Assembly: GCF_019933155.2 (NCBI RefSeq)
Contig: NZ_CP082944.1
Span: 3,536,001-3,600,000, forward strand
Source: Metabacillus dongyingensis
GTDB lineage: Bacteria > Bacillota > Bacilli > Bacillales > Bacillaceae
Length of the DNA stretch: 64,000 nt
Direction of reading: 5' to 3'
This document shows, piece by piece, positions 7,575-16,718 of this stretch. The notes beneath the pieces are model-generated. The model was not told the DNA's origin and searched no databases. It saw only the letters and a program-made list of their open reading frames with translations. The translations under genes were made by a program, and so were the position numbers. Positions within the stretch are counted from its first letter, which is position 1; every line of letters starts with the position of its first letter.

Positions 7575-7823
7575 CTATGCTTCTCTTTTGGCGTAATAAA
7601 TATATGGTTTACGCTTGGATTTGAGTAATGAAGGTTTTATATAATATACCCGGTAACCGCTGTTTAAGATTTCATGATCAATGTATTTCAATTTGTTCTT
7701 TTTAGCGAATTCCTTTGATGCTTTCTCAATGCTCATCTCACCGGAAATGTAATTTGGACTTGAATAATCTGTTGCAACGTTTCGATTGCCAATGCCCTCT
7801 AAAAAGAATTGAATTTCTGTCAT
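7575..7823 (-). CDS. Small conserved-looking protein, unknown function
   Basis: 82 residues with a clear ribosome site (GGTGGAG, 5 bases before ATG). Mixed alpha/beta, no signal or membrane segment, strongly basic C-terminus (KSKRKPYIYYAKREA). Lies between tRNA-Gln and mgsR with its own terminator. I do not recognise the family. Confidence 0.6.
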   Translation of the reverse strand: MTEIQFFLEGIGNRNVATDYSSPNYISGEMSIEKASKEFAKKNKLKYIDHEILNSGYRVYYIKPSLLKSKRKPYIYYAKREA

Positions 7824-8010
7824 TTTTGCTCCACCTTTTCGTTCTTTATAATGAATTATTTCTATTCACTATACAAATAAAATGGCGGAAAGAAAATTTC
7901 TAAAAATGGGTGATTTTCTCATATATATCACCTTTACTTAGTATTTCTGAAGATTACTCTATTTTTCATAGAATTACGTTTCCTATAAAGAACAAATCGT
8001 TCTTAATAAA

Positions 8011-8391
8011 TCATGAAACGGATTTATGAATTTCCTTTTTCTTTGCAAGTTTTGTAAGTGACTGGGGATTATAACCTACAACAAGCTTTTTTCCGTCTGT
8101 TATAATCGGTCTTCTTAAAAGCTTCGGTTCTTCAATGATTAATTTTATTACATCTGACAACGGAAGATCATCAATATTTAAATTTAAGTCTTTATACGTT
8201 TGGCTGCGGGTAGCTAAGATCTCATCCATGCCATCTGTTGTAAGCTGGAGAATTTTCTGAAGTTCTGTATAAGAAGGAGTTTCACGAAACAAATGCTTTT
8301 CACTGAAATCGATGTTATGTGCTTTTAACCAATGCTTCGTTTTTCTGCATGATGTACAGCTTGGATAACTATAAAAAATTAACTCATTCAT
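8011..8391 (-). CDS. mgsR: MgsR, Spx/ArsC-family stress regulator
   Basis: 126 residues of the Spx/ArsC thioredoxin-like fold. The redox pair C12-T-S-C15 follows YSYPS, and the family motif LLRRPIITDG with the conserved basic residues is present. It resembles YqgZ/MgsR, which in B. subtilis modulates part of the SigB general stress regulon through RNA polymerase. Its position next to yqgY agrees with that. I saw no clear SigB promoter in the upstream region. Confidence 0.85.
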   Translation of the reverse strand: MNELIFYSYPSCTSCRKTKHWLKAHNIDFSEKHLFRETPSYTELQKILQLTTDGMDEILATRSQTYKDLNLNIDDLPLSDVIKLIIEEPKLLRRPIITDGKKLVVGYNPQSLTKLAKKKEIHKSVS

Positions 8392-8585
8392 TGTTCTTCA
8401 TCTCCCATTTTTGTATAAGGTTTGTTTAAAAATAACTTTCAGATCCCAGCAATTCTTAATATTTAATTTTATTGTACAGCATTTGTTTAACTTTTGTACA
8501 GAAATAACCACTCTAAAAACAATCATTTTTTTATAAAAAGTTTACACTTTGTTACATAAATGGCACTTCTAGAATGTAAACGCTA

Positions 8586-8615
8586 TTTACAATGGTATTG
8601 GACGTACATTATAAT
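8586..8615 (+). promoter_or_regulatory. Likely SigA promoter of yqgY
   Basis: TTTACA (8586-8591), an 18-base spacer and TATAAT (8610-8615), 46 bases before the yqgY start. A GTTTACA/TGTAAAC inverted repeat (8540-8546 and 8575-8581) lies just upstream. Confidence 0.6.
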
Positions 8616-8661
8616 AAAAAAAGTGATGGACTTAGGGACTAAACAAAGGAGGGATTGACAT

Positions 8662-8907
8662 ATGGATCGCATGTTCCGAGTATTAGGCTTTTGGACTGGC
8701 ATCTTTGCTGTCATGTTTTATTTGGGAGATATGAAAACGACTTCATTATTATTCTTCGGACAGACTGGATTTTTCGTGCTTTTATCTTATTTAAAATTAT
8801 CTGAACGGATGTATATTTACATTTTTGGAGCATATTTAACTGTTTTCTTTGTTGGCTTTACATATTGGACGACGTTTATGATGGTGCCTGGACAGGGCGG
8901 GCATTAA
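8662..8907 (+). CDS. yqgY: YqgY, DUF2626 membrane protein
   Basis: 81 residues with a very strong ribosome site (AAAGGAGGG). Three hydrophobic helices (LGFWTGIFAVMFYLG, TSLLFFGQTGFFVLLSYL, IYIFGAYLTVFFVGFTYW). Matches the DUF2626 family in length and sequence. Monocistronic between a promoter and a strong terminator. Function unknown. Confidence 0.88.
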   Translation: MDRMFRVLGFWTGIFAVMFYLGDMKTTSLLFFGQTGFFVLLSYLKLSERMYIYIFGAYLTVFFVGFTYWTTFMMVPGQGGH

Positions 8908-8912
8908 TAATT

Positions 8913-8951
8913 AAAAAAGGGTGAGCTGCCAGTGGCAGCTCACCCTTTTTT
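8913..8951. terminator. Bidirectional terminator after yqgY
   Basis: Perfect stem AAAAAAGGGTGAGCTGCC and its complement, ending in TTTTTT. Shared with the converging methyltransferase gene. Confidence 0.9.
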
Positions 8952-10041
8952 AATAGATATCTTTTCCATGAAGGTTTGTTCCCTTTTCATGTATATATAC
9001 TTGAAAAGAAGAACTCATCCCATCAGGCATAATTAAACTTCGAATTGCTCTATTTTGTTTCGCCGCTTCCCCAAAGGGATTGAGTTCTCCATTTTCCTTT
9101 AGATAAGAAAGGATTCCTGCATTCACTAAAAAAAGATCCTGTCTCTCTCTCTTCAGCAAAGTCCAGCCTAACTCCTCTGCTTTTTTTTCCAGTGCATCGA
9201 AATGGATGTGCGCAGTCAGGTCCATTTCAAATGGGCGTTCCAGCGGAGTCATCATTTTATGCCGGAAGTACCCCCGCAGGCTTCCTTCAAATCTTGCAGG
9301 ATGCTGCCATTCTTTATTAGAATATCCATAGTCAATTGTAACAATGACTGCCTGCTCAGCTAAAGCATTTATCTCATCTAAATATTCGAGCATCGCTAGT
9401 GGAATCTCAAAGCGCTGTCCTTCGCTGAGCTGGATATTCTGCCAATCTAAGTAATTTCTTATTTTATCATTTTTTAAGGGTTCAAGCTTTTCAACAAGTC
9501 CACTTTCTTGATTAACAGAAATATACACTTCAAACAATTGGTTATGTCTTTTTTCAATGACTTCCACAGGAAAGGCATCGAACAATTCATTTGAAAATAG
9601 AATGCCTCTGTATGGCTTTGGAAGCTCGTGTATGGACGAAACAGATGTATGGCGATGCAGCTTAATGCCGCTTAATTGAAGTTCTCTGTGAAATCCGCTT
9701 TTTTCAGCGGAATAGACATTCAGTATTTTAAATGTTTCAGGAGATAAATCCTGCCATTCATGGAGCATGGCTGATAAAAATCTTCCAGTTCCTCCACCCA
9801 ATTCACAAAAGGCAGGCTCAGCAGCTCCGCTTTTAACCAGCCGTGAAAACAGTTTGGCAAATACTTTTGCAAAGACATCAGAAACATTGCTTGAAGTATA
9901 GAAGTCCCCATCTTTGCCGATTTTCTGTTCATGCTTTGAATAATACCCGATCTCCGGATGATAAAGGACAAGATTCATGTATTCTGAGTAGGTAATGGCT
10001 CTGCCTTGTTTATGTATATAATCAATAACATTAGAAACCAT
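8950..10041 (-). CDS. MidA/NDUFAF7-family SAM-dependent methyltransferase
   Basis: 363 residues of the COG1565 family, relatives of mitochondrial NDUFAF7 (MidA), a protein arginine methyltransferase for complex I. N-terminal YHPEIGYYSK and GDFYTSSNVSDVFA are family landmarks. The SAM-binding motif is FCELGGGTGRFL (about 84-95), followed by SNELFDAFPVEV. The target in bacteria is not known. It overlaps yqgX by 11 bases, so the two are cotranscribed. No good ribosome site is visible before the chosen ATG, consistent with coupling. Confidence 0.8.
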   Translation of the reverse strand: MVSNVIDYIHKQGRAITYSEYMNLVLYHPEIGYYSKHEQKIGKDGDFYTSSNVSDVFAKVFAKLFSRLVKSGAAEPAFCELGGGTGRFLSAMLHEWQDLSPETFKILNVYSAEKSGFHRELQLSGIKLHRHTSVSSIHELPKPYRGILFSNELFDAFPVEVIEKRHNQLFEVYISVNQESGLVEKLEPLKNDKIRNYLDWQNIQLSEGQRFEIPLAMLEYLDEINALAEQAVIVTIDYGYSNKEWQHPARFEGSLRGYFRHKMMTPLERPFEMDLTAHIHFDALEKKAEELGWTLLKRERQDLFLVNAGILSYLKENGELNPFGEAAKQNRAIRSLIMPDGMSSSFQVYIHEKGTNLHGKDIY

Positions 10042-10663
10042 TTAAATATGGATTGCTTTCCATTTCAGTTTCTATTGTCGTTTCTTGTCCATGTCCAGGC
10101 AGAACAATTGTATCCTCCGGCAGAGTAAGCAGCTTTTGATGAATGCTTTTTATTAACTGCCCATGGTCACCCTGCGGCAAATCTGTTCTGCCAATGCTGC
10201 CTGCGAATAAAGCATCCCCTGAGACAACAAAGCCGCTTTCCTTAAAATAATAAGAAATGCTGCCTGGTGAATGTCCAGGCGTTTCGTATATTTGACACGA
10301 AAAAGAGCCAACCGTGAGCCTGTCTTCCTGGTCAATTAAGTGATCTGCATCACGTGCAGAAATGGACTGTGACATAAAAGCTATCGAACCGTTCATCGCC
10401 GGATTTGCAAGCCATTTCTTTTCTTTACGGTGAATGTATACAGGTATATTAAATTGATCGCGTACATCATCGACTGCGCCGATATGATCAAAGTGTGCAT
10501 GTGTCAGCAGAATAGCGATTGGCTTTAATCCTCTTTTTCTAATATGATGAATTAACTTTCCGCCTTCACTGCCAGGATCAATGACAAGACATTCTTTTAT
10601 AGAATTCGCAATTAGATAACAATTTGTTTGGAGAGGTCCTAAAGGCATCTGCTCCCATTTCAT
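10031..10663 (-). CDS. yqgX: YqgX, metallo-beta-lactamase-fold hydrolase (glyoxalase II-like)
   Basis: 210 residues. The dinuclear metal motif is T-H-A-H-F-D-H (about 54-60), with further ligands in ETPGHSPGS, SGDALFAGSIGRTD and LPGHG. Closest to the small hydroxyacylglutathione-hydrolase-like group. In B. subtilis yqgX has been linked to bacillithiol-dependent methylglyoxal detoxification as a candidate only. Confidence 0.88.
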   Translation of the reverse strand: MKWEQMPLGPLQTNCYLIANSIKECLVIDPGSEGGKLIHHIRKRGLKPIAILLTHAHFDHIGAVDDVRDQFNIPVYIHRKEKKWLANPAMNGSIAFMSQSISARDADHLIDQEDRLTVGSFSCQIYETPGHSPGSISYYFKESGFVVSGDALFAGSIGRTDLPQGDHGQLIKSIHQKLLTLPEDTIVLPGHGQETTIETEMESNPYLNGF

Positions 10664-10728
10664 ATGAACACCCCGATTGCATGTTTTTTCTTTCTATTCT
10701 ACACTAAACTTATCATGAACTAAATGAT

Positions 10729-11211
10729 ATGGGAGTGAAAAGTGGGTTGAAGGTGTATTATGGAATCGAATGGCACTCAGACGCGGATGTTAATGACATC
10801 ATTACCGATTATGAATACTGTGATAAAGATAACAGTATACTGATAACAGATTGTTTCAAGCAGGCAAGCCTCTTAAAAAATAACTTTATCTCCAAAAAGA
10901 TCTTTGAGGACATGCACCAATTAATTCTTTTGCACCCCACAGAGTTATATGGCTCTTATACAGACTACGGAATCATTGCAGATTCAGGGAATCACTACCT
11001 ATTCAAGGATATGGTTTGTCATTTTCACCTCAAGTCAACTGACTTCACGCAGATGAAGATGTGTATGCTGCAGCTTGAGGAACATTTAATCGCTGTCAGT
11101 GATAAAACATTTTATGCGGACAGAAACGACTCCGAGCTTGTTCGAAAAATTGCTGAATCATATGATGTAACGGCAGAAATCGACCTCGACAAAAAGAATG
11201 AAAACGTTTAA
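10729..11211 (+). CDS. Hypothetical protein, no recognised domain
   Basis: 160 residues on the plus strand between yqgX and yqgW. Soluble, acidic, rich in aromatic residues (KVYYGIEWHSDAD, LYGSYTDYGII). Codon use and length support a real gene. The start is unsure: ATG 10729, GTG 10735 or TTG 10747; the last has GGGAG about 11 bases upstream. No signal, membrane segment or catalytic motif that I can name. Confidence 0.6.
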   Translation: MGVKSGLKVYYGIEWHSDADVNDIITDYEYCDKDNSILITDCFKQASLLKNNFISKKIFEDMHQLILLHPTELYGSYTDYGIIADSGNHYLFKDMVCHFHLKSTDFTQMKMCMLQLEEHLIAVSDKTFYADRNDSELVRKIAESYDVTAEIDLDKKNENV

Positions 11212-11295
11212 AATATTAAAAGGAATATTTTGTTTTTCATTCTCAGTTTACATTTCGACTTAAAAAAAGACTTACATACGTCAGGGGGCTTCAAA

Positions 11296-11469
11296 ATGGG
11301 ATTAGTTATTATATTCGCTCTAGTTACATTACTGTCTGTATACGGACTTTACCGCTCGTTTAAAGGCAAAAACGTACTTGGCATTGTCTTTGCCGGAGGT
11401 ACTCTTGCAGTATTTGGATGGTTCACCGTTATGACAATCATCCATCATGGATTTCCTACTGCGCATTAA
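11296..11469 (+). CDS. yqgW: YqgW, DUF2759 membrane protein
   Basis: 57 residues starting at ATG 11296 after GGGGG. Two hydrophobic helices (LVIIFALVTLLSVYGLY and VLGIVFAGGTLAVFGWFTVMTII) separated by a basic loop (RSFKGKN). Matches the DUF2759 family. Function unknown. Confidence 0.82.
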   Translation: MGLVIIFALVTLLSVYGLYRSFKGKNVLGIVFAGGTLAVFGWFTVMTIIHHGFPTAH

Positions 11470-11470
11470 T

Positions 11471-11600
11471 AAGAAAAGCTCAAGGGGCCTTGTTCAGCTC
11501 CGTAAGCAGATAAGAATCAGCCAGAAAGGTCCTGGTTTGACTTTTTTGGCTGATCATTTCTGACCTGGAGTTTGGCGCATTGCTTGAAATGATTGCTCCA
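11471..11600. repeat. Dispersed imperfect repeat, copy 1
   Basis: Begins AAGAAAAGCTCAAGGGGCC then TTGTTCAGCTCCG, which matches copy 2 (46726-46815) almost base for base, and contains TTCTGACCTGGAGTTTGGCGC, matching TTCTGACCGAGGAGTTTAGGCGC of copy 2. An internal ATCAGCCA / TGGCTGAT inverted repeat lies between the two modules. Confidence 0.65.
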
Positions 11601-11629
11601 AATCTTATACACCTATAACCTAAAATAGG

Positions 11630-11690
11630 AAAAAGCGGCGAGAGTCTGTCTGCGTAAGCAGAAATAGATTCAGCCGCTTTTTCTTTTTTT
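11630..11690. terminator. Terminator with long branched stem
   Basis: AAAAAGCGGC pairs with GCCGCTTTTT and encloses an inner TCTGC/GCAGA hairpin. A T-run follows on the plus strand. Terminates yqgV on the minus strand and possibly yqgW on the plus strand. Confidence 0.65.
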
Positions 11691-11701
11691 GAAATTAACT
11701 A

Positions 11702-12013
11702 TTACCTTGAGTGAAGATTTACACTGTTCAATTTGCTTTCCATCGTTGAAGTTTTATCTCTGCGGTCATCGATGCGGATATTTGTGGCCACACGCTTAAT
11801 CCCCTTCTCAAACGGTGATTCATGAATGGTTTTAATAACGTCAAGCAAGGTTGATAACTCACCCTCAATTATTGTATTCATTGGAGTCAGCTGAAATTTA
11901 ATTTTGCCCTCGCGTTCATATTCTTTTAGAATTGATTGAACTGCGGCTACATATTCACTTACACTTGCTGTTTCGGTGCCTATCGGGATAATGGTTACGT
12001 CTGCAATTGCCAT
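11702..12013 (-). CDS. yqgV: YqgV, MTH1187-type thiamine-binding-like protein
   Basis: 103 residues of the DUF77/YkoF-like small ferredoxin-fold family (ADVTIIPIGTETASVSEYVA at the start, TPMNTIIEG in the middle). Family members bind thiamine or hydroxymethylpyrimidine and often form tetramers; the physiological role is not settled. Sits between yqgW and yqgU as in B. subtilis. Confidence 0.85.
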   Translation of the reverse strand: MAIADVTIIPIGTETASVSEYVAAVQSILKEYEREGKIKFQLTPMNTIIEGELSTLLDVIKTIHESPFEKGIKRVATNIRIDDRRDKTSTMESKLNSVNLHSR

Positions 12014-12040
12014 ATATTCTTACCGCCTTTTAAGATGTTT

Positions 12041-13150
12041 TCACTTTACAATACCTTTAATTTTGTAGTCTTTCAAGTTAATCACATTTTCTAAATAGGA
12101 TCCATATAAGGCAAGTTCCCCATTTGGAGACACTTTAATTTCGCTGTTATCAATATTTTCTAACACGGCTTCCGTTTTTTTGCTTTTAGGATCGACAGCT
12201 GTTAAATTGAATTTATTTTCCACAGTTCCAGGAACAAAGGTATAGAATAAACCGCTTCTGCTGGAATAATCAAATTCAGGTACAAGCCATTCCGAGTATA
12301 GTGGCAGCAGCTCCACATCAAAAGAATAAATAATATCCTCATAATTTCCATTATAAAAAGTATAAGAACCTATTGATTCTTCTTCATTCTCAACCTGAAC
12401 AGCAAATGAATAATCTTTAAAATTCGCGTGAGAAATAATATGTTCTTCAATCAAAACTTTCTTCTTACTTACTAATGAATGCTTATATAAAGGAGCTGTT
12501 AATTGCGGTTCGGCTTCATTCCATTTTAGATACGTTACTTCCCCATCAGACAGCCACTGTATAAATGGAATTTCCACAGGATTTTTATCTAATGAAAAAT
12601 CACTCATATTCAATATGAAGGTTTGAAACGTCCAGTTTTCATCAAAAGAGGTCAAAAATAATCGTTCCCCTGTCGGACTCCATGAAAATGTAAGCTCAGA
12701 AGAGGGAATTGTCCGTTTCGTTTTCACATTTCCCATTGGATCGATAATCGTAATTTCTGCTTCAAAGCTTGATGGACTGGCGTGAACAAGAATTAAATTT
12801 TTTTCAGGATTCAATTCGAGCTGCACGATAGAAGCTGATGATTCAAAAAGTATTTCTTTTTCACCTGTAAAGAGATTATATTTATAAGCCGTTGATTTTT
12901 CCGCATTTTCGCTCAAGTAAAGTATATGCTGGTTATCAAGCCAGCCTTCAACTGAAAAGAAATCCTCATCCGATAAAGGAATAAGGTTTTTTTCCTCAAG
13001 AAAATCAACAGAGATATACCGTTCTTCTATTCCTGGCTTTCTTAACTCTGCAAGTTCAGAAACACCATGAGGTTGATGAGATTGCTGCGAACAGCCAGTG
13101 ATTAATATTGCCGTTATGATTGCTAATAGTGTTACTCTGAATCTCATCAA
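12041..13150 (-). CDS. yqgU: YqgU-like lipoprotein with beta-propeller-like body
   Basis: 369 residues. Type II signal peptide MRFRVTLLAIITAILITGC with lipobox L-I-T-G-C, so it is anchored on the outer face of the membrane. The body has repeating WD40/TolB-like strands (TFSWSPTGERLFLT, IKVSPNGELALYGS). B. subtilis YqgU is an uncharacterised lipoprotein in the same place. Confidence 0.82.
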   Translation of the reverse strand: MMRFRVTLLAIITAILITGCSQQSHQPHGVSELAELRKPGIEERYISVDFLEEKNLIPLSDEDFFSVEGWLDNQHILYLSENAEKSTAYKYNLFTGEKEILFESSASIVQLELNPEKNLILVHASPSSFEAEITIIDPMGNVKTKRTIPSSELTFSWSPTGERLFLTSFDENWTFQTFILNMSDFSLDKNPVEIPFIQWLSDGEVTYLKWNEAEPQLTAPLYKHSLVSKKKVLIEEHIISHANFKDYSFAVQVENEEESIGSYTFYNGNYEDIIYSFDVELLPLYSEWLVPEFDYSSRSGLFYTFVPGTVENKFNLTAVDPKSKKTEAVLENIDNSEIKVSPNGELALYGSYLENVINLKDYKIKGIVK

Positions 13151-13211
13151 CGAATGCTCCCCTCTACTGTCTCACAACTTGTATTACGTTTTATTCAATC
13201 AAATTGTTTCA

Positions 13212-14351
13212 TCATTTTAAAGAATATAATGAAGCCCAGAAAATCCCTCTGCTCTTTTCATATATCTCATCAAATTGATTTAGCGGCAGCGGATTGACAC
13301 CAATGCCAAGTTCTATGGTGAAACCGCATTTTTTCTTTTCATAAATAAACCAATCCCGGAAACCCGCATGACTGTCTAAATTCTTTATAGCTTTATATCC
13401 GCTGAGGCGGCTGTATTCAGTCACAATGGACAATGCTTCCTCCGGTTCACAGTTCATGTACCCCCAATAGATCTCCTCACCCTGGGTATGTACAGCCACT
13501 ATGAGGTCAAATTTTCCAGCATCAGCAAGTTTAGCCATTGCAATAGATTCCGGTTCGGTAAGGGGAGCATCTCCAGGATAATCTCTCGAGGCAGGAAATT
13601 TAGGGATCTTTCTTTCCTTTTCTATTTCCCAGAATGCAGGATACTGATTATTCAGATCTACTCCATTAATATTGGCTTTCCATTGCTCAAAATCTAAACT
13701 GTTGTTATTAATAAACATAACAGATTGGTAATGGGAATGCTCTGGCGGCAGTCCATTAATCACCAGCTGGACCCCATCAGGATTAACCATTGGAACAAAA
13801 GATAAAGTCGTATTTTGATACAGATCCATCGCAGAATGCCCTTCAAATGTACCCCCATCTACTACTGCTTCCAGGTACTCATGAAGCCAGCACATTAATA
13901 CGGATGTTGTAATCCATTCATTAGCATGAAATGATCCATTCATGTGAACCTTTTTTGTGCCGGTTCCAATCAGAAGTTCAAAAATAGGAAGACCGAGTAC
14001 ACTTTGTCCGATCGGCCGCTTCTCTATAAACGGAAAAGCTTCCGTTACTTTTTCCAGATCTTCAAGAAGAACATTGTAATCATATGCCCGTTTTTTTTGG
14101 ATAAACTCGGATGTTTTTTGCAGACAGTCATTACTCTCATAAAAGTCTATTATATTCCTAACCGGGGCCTTATTGGAAGTGGACGATATGTGACATTTCA
14201 ATTTTTCAGTATAAGGAATATTGAATGTTTCACCAGACTTTATGAACGTTGATTTCAAAAGGGGATTTGAATCATAAAGCAGCTGCTCATGAACGTTCAA
14301 TATATTTGACAGTTCTTTTAGATTTGTGTTTTTTTCTGCTCTGACTTTCAT
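13212..14351 (-). CDS. yqgT: YqgT, M14 gamma-D-glutamyl-L-diamino acid endopeptidase-like
   Basis: About 379 residues from ATG 14351, which has GGGAGG 8 bases upstream; the longer reading back to 14468 lacks support. The N-terminus (LKELSNILNVHEQLLYDSNP) is LysM-like and could bind peptidoglycan. The catalytic part is a zinc carboxypeptidase with H-x-N-E-W (FHANEW), a later HTQGEEIYWGY histidine and the C-terminal FTIELGIG glutamate. Relatives cut between D-Glu and diaminopimelate in muropeptides. No signal peptide, so it may act in the cytoplasm or spore. Confidence 0.85.
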   Translation of the reverse strand: MKVRAEKNTNLKELSNILNVHEQLLYDSNPLLKSTFIKSGETFNIPYTEKLKCHISSTSNKAPVRNIIDFYESNDCLQKTSEFIQKKRAYDYNVLLEDLEKVTEAFPFIEKRPIGQSVLGLPIFELLIGTGTKKVHMNGSFHANEWITTSVLMCWLHEYLEAVVDGGTFEGHSAMDLYQNTTLSFVPMVNPDGVQLVINGLPPEHSHYQSVMFINNNSLDFEQWKANINGVDLNNQYPAFWEIEKERKIPKFPASRDYPGDAPLTEPESIAMAKLADAGKFDLIVAVHTQGEEIYWGYMNCEPEEALSIVTEYSRLSGYKAIKNLDSHAGFRDWFIYEKKKCGFTIELGIGVNPLPLNQFDEIYEKSRGIFWASLYSLK

Positions 14352-14445
14352 CCTGATTCCTCCCTGATGTTTGGTTATTATTAGCATATGATTCAACTTC
14401 CCTATTCTTGTTAAACGCATTAAAACAGTCAGAAAGACTGACAAA

Positions 14446-14475
14446 AAAAGCTTTGGCCTAAAGGCCAAAGCTTTT
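14446..14475 (-). terminator. Terminator of the LtaS-type gene
   Basis: Perfect stem AAAAGCTTTGGCC with a 4-base loop and a T-run on the minus strand. Confidence 0.85.
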
Positions 14476-14481
14476 GATCAT

Positions 14482-16386
14482 TTATTTATTTGTTTCTTCC
14501 TGAGTTTCTTTCTCATCTTTTCCATTTTTCATTTCATCATAGAAACGCAATAAATCTCCATAGATGATTTTATCTGAGTAATTTAATTCCTGCTTCGCTT
14601 TTTCCATATACGGCTCACATGCTTTATTATCTTCAGCCGGTTCGCCGGTTGATTTATCGTAGCATGTTCCGCTCGTATATACGAATTTGTCTGTAATGAA
14701 GCTTCCATCACGCAGTACGGTAAAAGGCAATTTGTCTTTTGAGAATAAATCTTTGCCGAATTCAATTTCATCATTCGTCTCAATTCCTAATAAATGCATA
14801 AGTGTTGGACGAATGTCTATTTGACCTGAGACATCTGAAATTGTTTCAGGATTTTTATCTGTTACACCTGGAATATGAACAACAAACGGAACTCTCTGCA
14901 GCTGGATTTCATCAAAAGGCGTTACTTCTTTTCCTAAAAACTGACCCATTGCAGCATTATGGTTTTCTGAAATTCCATAGTGATCACCGTATAAAACAAT
15001 GATAGAGTTTTCATATAACCCTTCATCTTTAAGCTTTTGAATGAAATTTTTCAAAGCTTCGTCCTGATAACGGACAGTCGGGAAGTAGTTATTCAATGTT
15101 TTGCTATTTGAATTAAATTCATCTACCATTTTGTCTTCTTCATTCAGTTCGAATGGGAAGTGATTTGTAAGTGTAATATGCTTGCTGTAAAATGGCTGCG
15201 GCAACTCTTTCATATGATCAACAGATTGTTCAAAGAATTCCTTGTCTTTAAGTCCCCAGCCGACAGAATTTTCTGCGTTTACTTCGTAATCATTCACATC
15301 AAAGAATCTGTCATATCCTAAAGCCTGATACATGATATCACGATTCCAGAAGCTTTTATTGTTTGCATGGAAGACAGCCGAGTAGTAGCCTTTATTTTTC
15401 AATAATTCCGGAGTAGCTACATATTCGTTATTGCTGTTTGTGAAAAAAACTGCACCGCGTCCAAGAGGGTAAAGGGAGTTATCCACGATAAACTCTGAAT
15501 CCGATGTTTTCCCCTGGCCAGTCTGATGATAGAAATTATCAAAATTGTAGCTTTCTCCAATAAAGTCATTAAGGAATGGTGTAATCTCTTTTCCATTAAT
15601 TTTTTCATTGATGACAAAGCTCTGTGTAGATTCTAATGAAACCATAATCACATTTCGGCCTTCAGCAATGCCGAACATTTCATCATTAGGCTCTTTTTTA
15701 TTAGCTTTTACATAGTTTTCAATTTCAGTAAGACTGTTGCTGTCAGCGAGTGCACGCTGAGCAGACGTTTTCGACTGCAGAACCCCGTCGTAAATATGGA
15801 AGTTATAAACACTGATATTTTTAACAAGCATTTCTCTATCGAAAGATCGTGTTAATAGCTGCGGACGCTCTGTTTCAGCAAGTCCAAGGTTGAAGAAAAA
15901 GACACCAGCTACTAGTAGATAGAAAGCTGTTTTTTCTTTTCTTGTCACAGCTGCCTGAGTTTGGAATCTTGGACGCTTCATAAGCCAAAAAAGAATGACA
16001 ATATCAACTAAAAGCAATAAATCAATTGGTTCAAACAGTGAAGAAATACTGCTTCCAAGATCCCCCATATTGCTGGTCTGAAATAATACAGGAATTGTTA
16101 AGAAATCATTAAAGAATCGGTAGAAAACAATATTGGCAATAAGGACAGCCGTAACAATGATGCTTGCCCCCAAAATGTACCTGTTTCGATTCTTCTCTTT
16201 CATAAACAGTCCAAAACCAAAAATGAACAGCAGAAAGCTTAATGGGTTTATGAAGAGGATAAATTCCTGTGTGAAGTTTTCAATTTTAATGTCAAAGCTA
16301 GTTTTGTAGACAATGTATGTTTTCACCCACAGTAACAATGTCGCAATTAGTAAAAATGAAATTTTAGAAAGTGATTTAATACGCAT
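14482..16386 (-). CDS. yqgS: LtaS-family lipoteichoic acid synthase (YqgS)
   Basis: 634 residues. Five N-terminal transmembrane helices (about 10-185) are followed by an extracellular sulfatase-fold domain. [10 protein letters not shown] contains the nucleophilic Thr of LtaS enzymes, and the metal ligands lie in that motif and in YGDHYG with a downstream HIPG. It polymerises glycerol phosphate from phosphatidylglycerol. B. subtilis has several paralogues (LtaS, YfnI, YqgS, YvgJ), and position argues for YqgS. A good ribosome site (GAGGAGG) precedes ATG. Confidence 0.92.
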   Translation of the reverse strand: MRIKSLSKISFLLIATLLLWVKTYIVYKTSFDIKIENFTQEFILFINPLSFLLFIFGFGLFMKEKNRNRYILGASIIVTAVLIANIVFYRFFNDFLTIPVLFQTSNMGDLGSSISSLFEPIDLLLLVDIVILFWLMKRPRFQTQAAVTRKEKTAFYLLVAGVFFFNLGLAETERPQLLTRSFDREMLVKNISVYNFHIYDGVLQSKTSAQRALADSNSLTEIENYVKANKKEPNDEMFGIAEGRNVIMVSLESTQSFVINEKINGKEITPFLNDFIGESYNFDNFYHQTGQGKTSDSEFIVDNSLYPLGRGAVFFTNSNNEYVATPELLKNKGYYSAVFHANNKSFWNRDIMYQALGYDRFFDVNDYEVNAENSVGWGLKDKEFFEQSVDHMKELPQPFYSKHITLTNHFPFELNEEDKMVDEFNSNSKTLNNYFPTVRYQDEALKNFIQKLKDEGLYENSIIVLYGDHYGISENHNAAMGQFLGKEVTPFDEIQLQRVPFVVHIPGVTDKNPETISDVSGQIDIRPTLMHLLGIETNDEIEFGKDLFSKDKLPFTVLRDGSFITDKFVYTSGTCYDKSTGEPAEDNKACEPYMEKAKQELNYSDKIIYGDLLRFYDEMKNGKDEKETQEETNK

Positions 16387-16422
16387 TTCATAACCTCCTC
16401 ATACGTTAGAACCTGCGTAACG

Positions 16423-16451
16423 ATTATATTCCATTTATTTATTTTCCATAA
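16423..16451 (-). promoter_or_regulatory. Likely SigA promoter of yqgS
   Basis: On the minus strand TTATGG, a 17-base spacer and TATAAT, about 37 bases before the yqgS start. The remaining AT-rich stretch to 16650 shows nothing else I can name. Confidence 0.5.
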
Positions 16452-16650
16452 ATTAGGCTGATATGAAACAACTAAATCATATCTTAATACTTCTTTAACA
16501 AAAAATCAATCGTTTTTAACATTGCCCTTACAATAGGATGATAGAATAATAATGTTCAGCTTATTCCTTTTACCCTATAGTTAGACGTATAAAACCTAAA
16601 AAAGTTTCAAATTTGCCGAAATAAAATTATTTAGAATATTCAGGAATAAT

Positions 16651-16685
16651 AAAGGAGCCTTATCTCACAAAGATAAAGCTCCTTT
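16651..16685 (-). terminator. Terminator after glcK
   Basis: Stem AAAGGAGCYTTATCT around CACAA, then TTTATTATTCC on the minus strand. Confidence 0.75.
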
Positions 16686-16718
16686 ATATTATGACTTATT
16701 ATATTATTTATATGTGCA

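Noticed and set aside
8540..8591. TTTACA repeats upstream of yqgY as a PHO box
   Set aside because: Only one hexamer fits at the 11-bp phase; the next (TTACAT) does not, and no phosphate gene follows.
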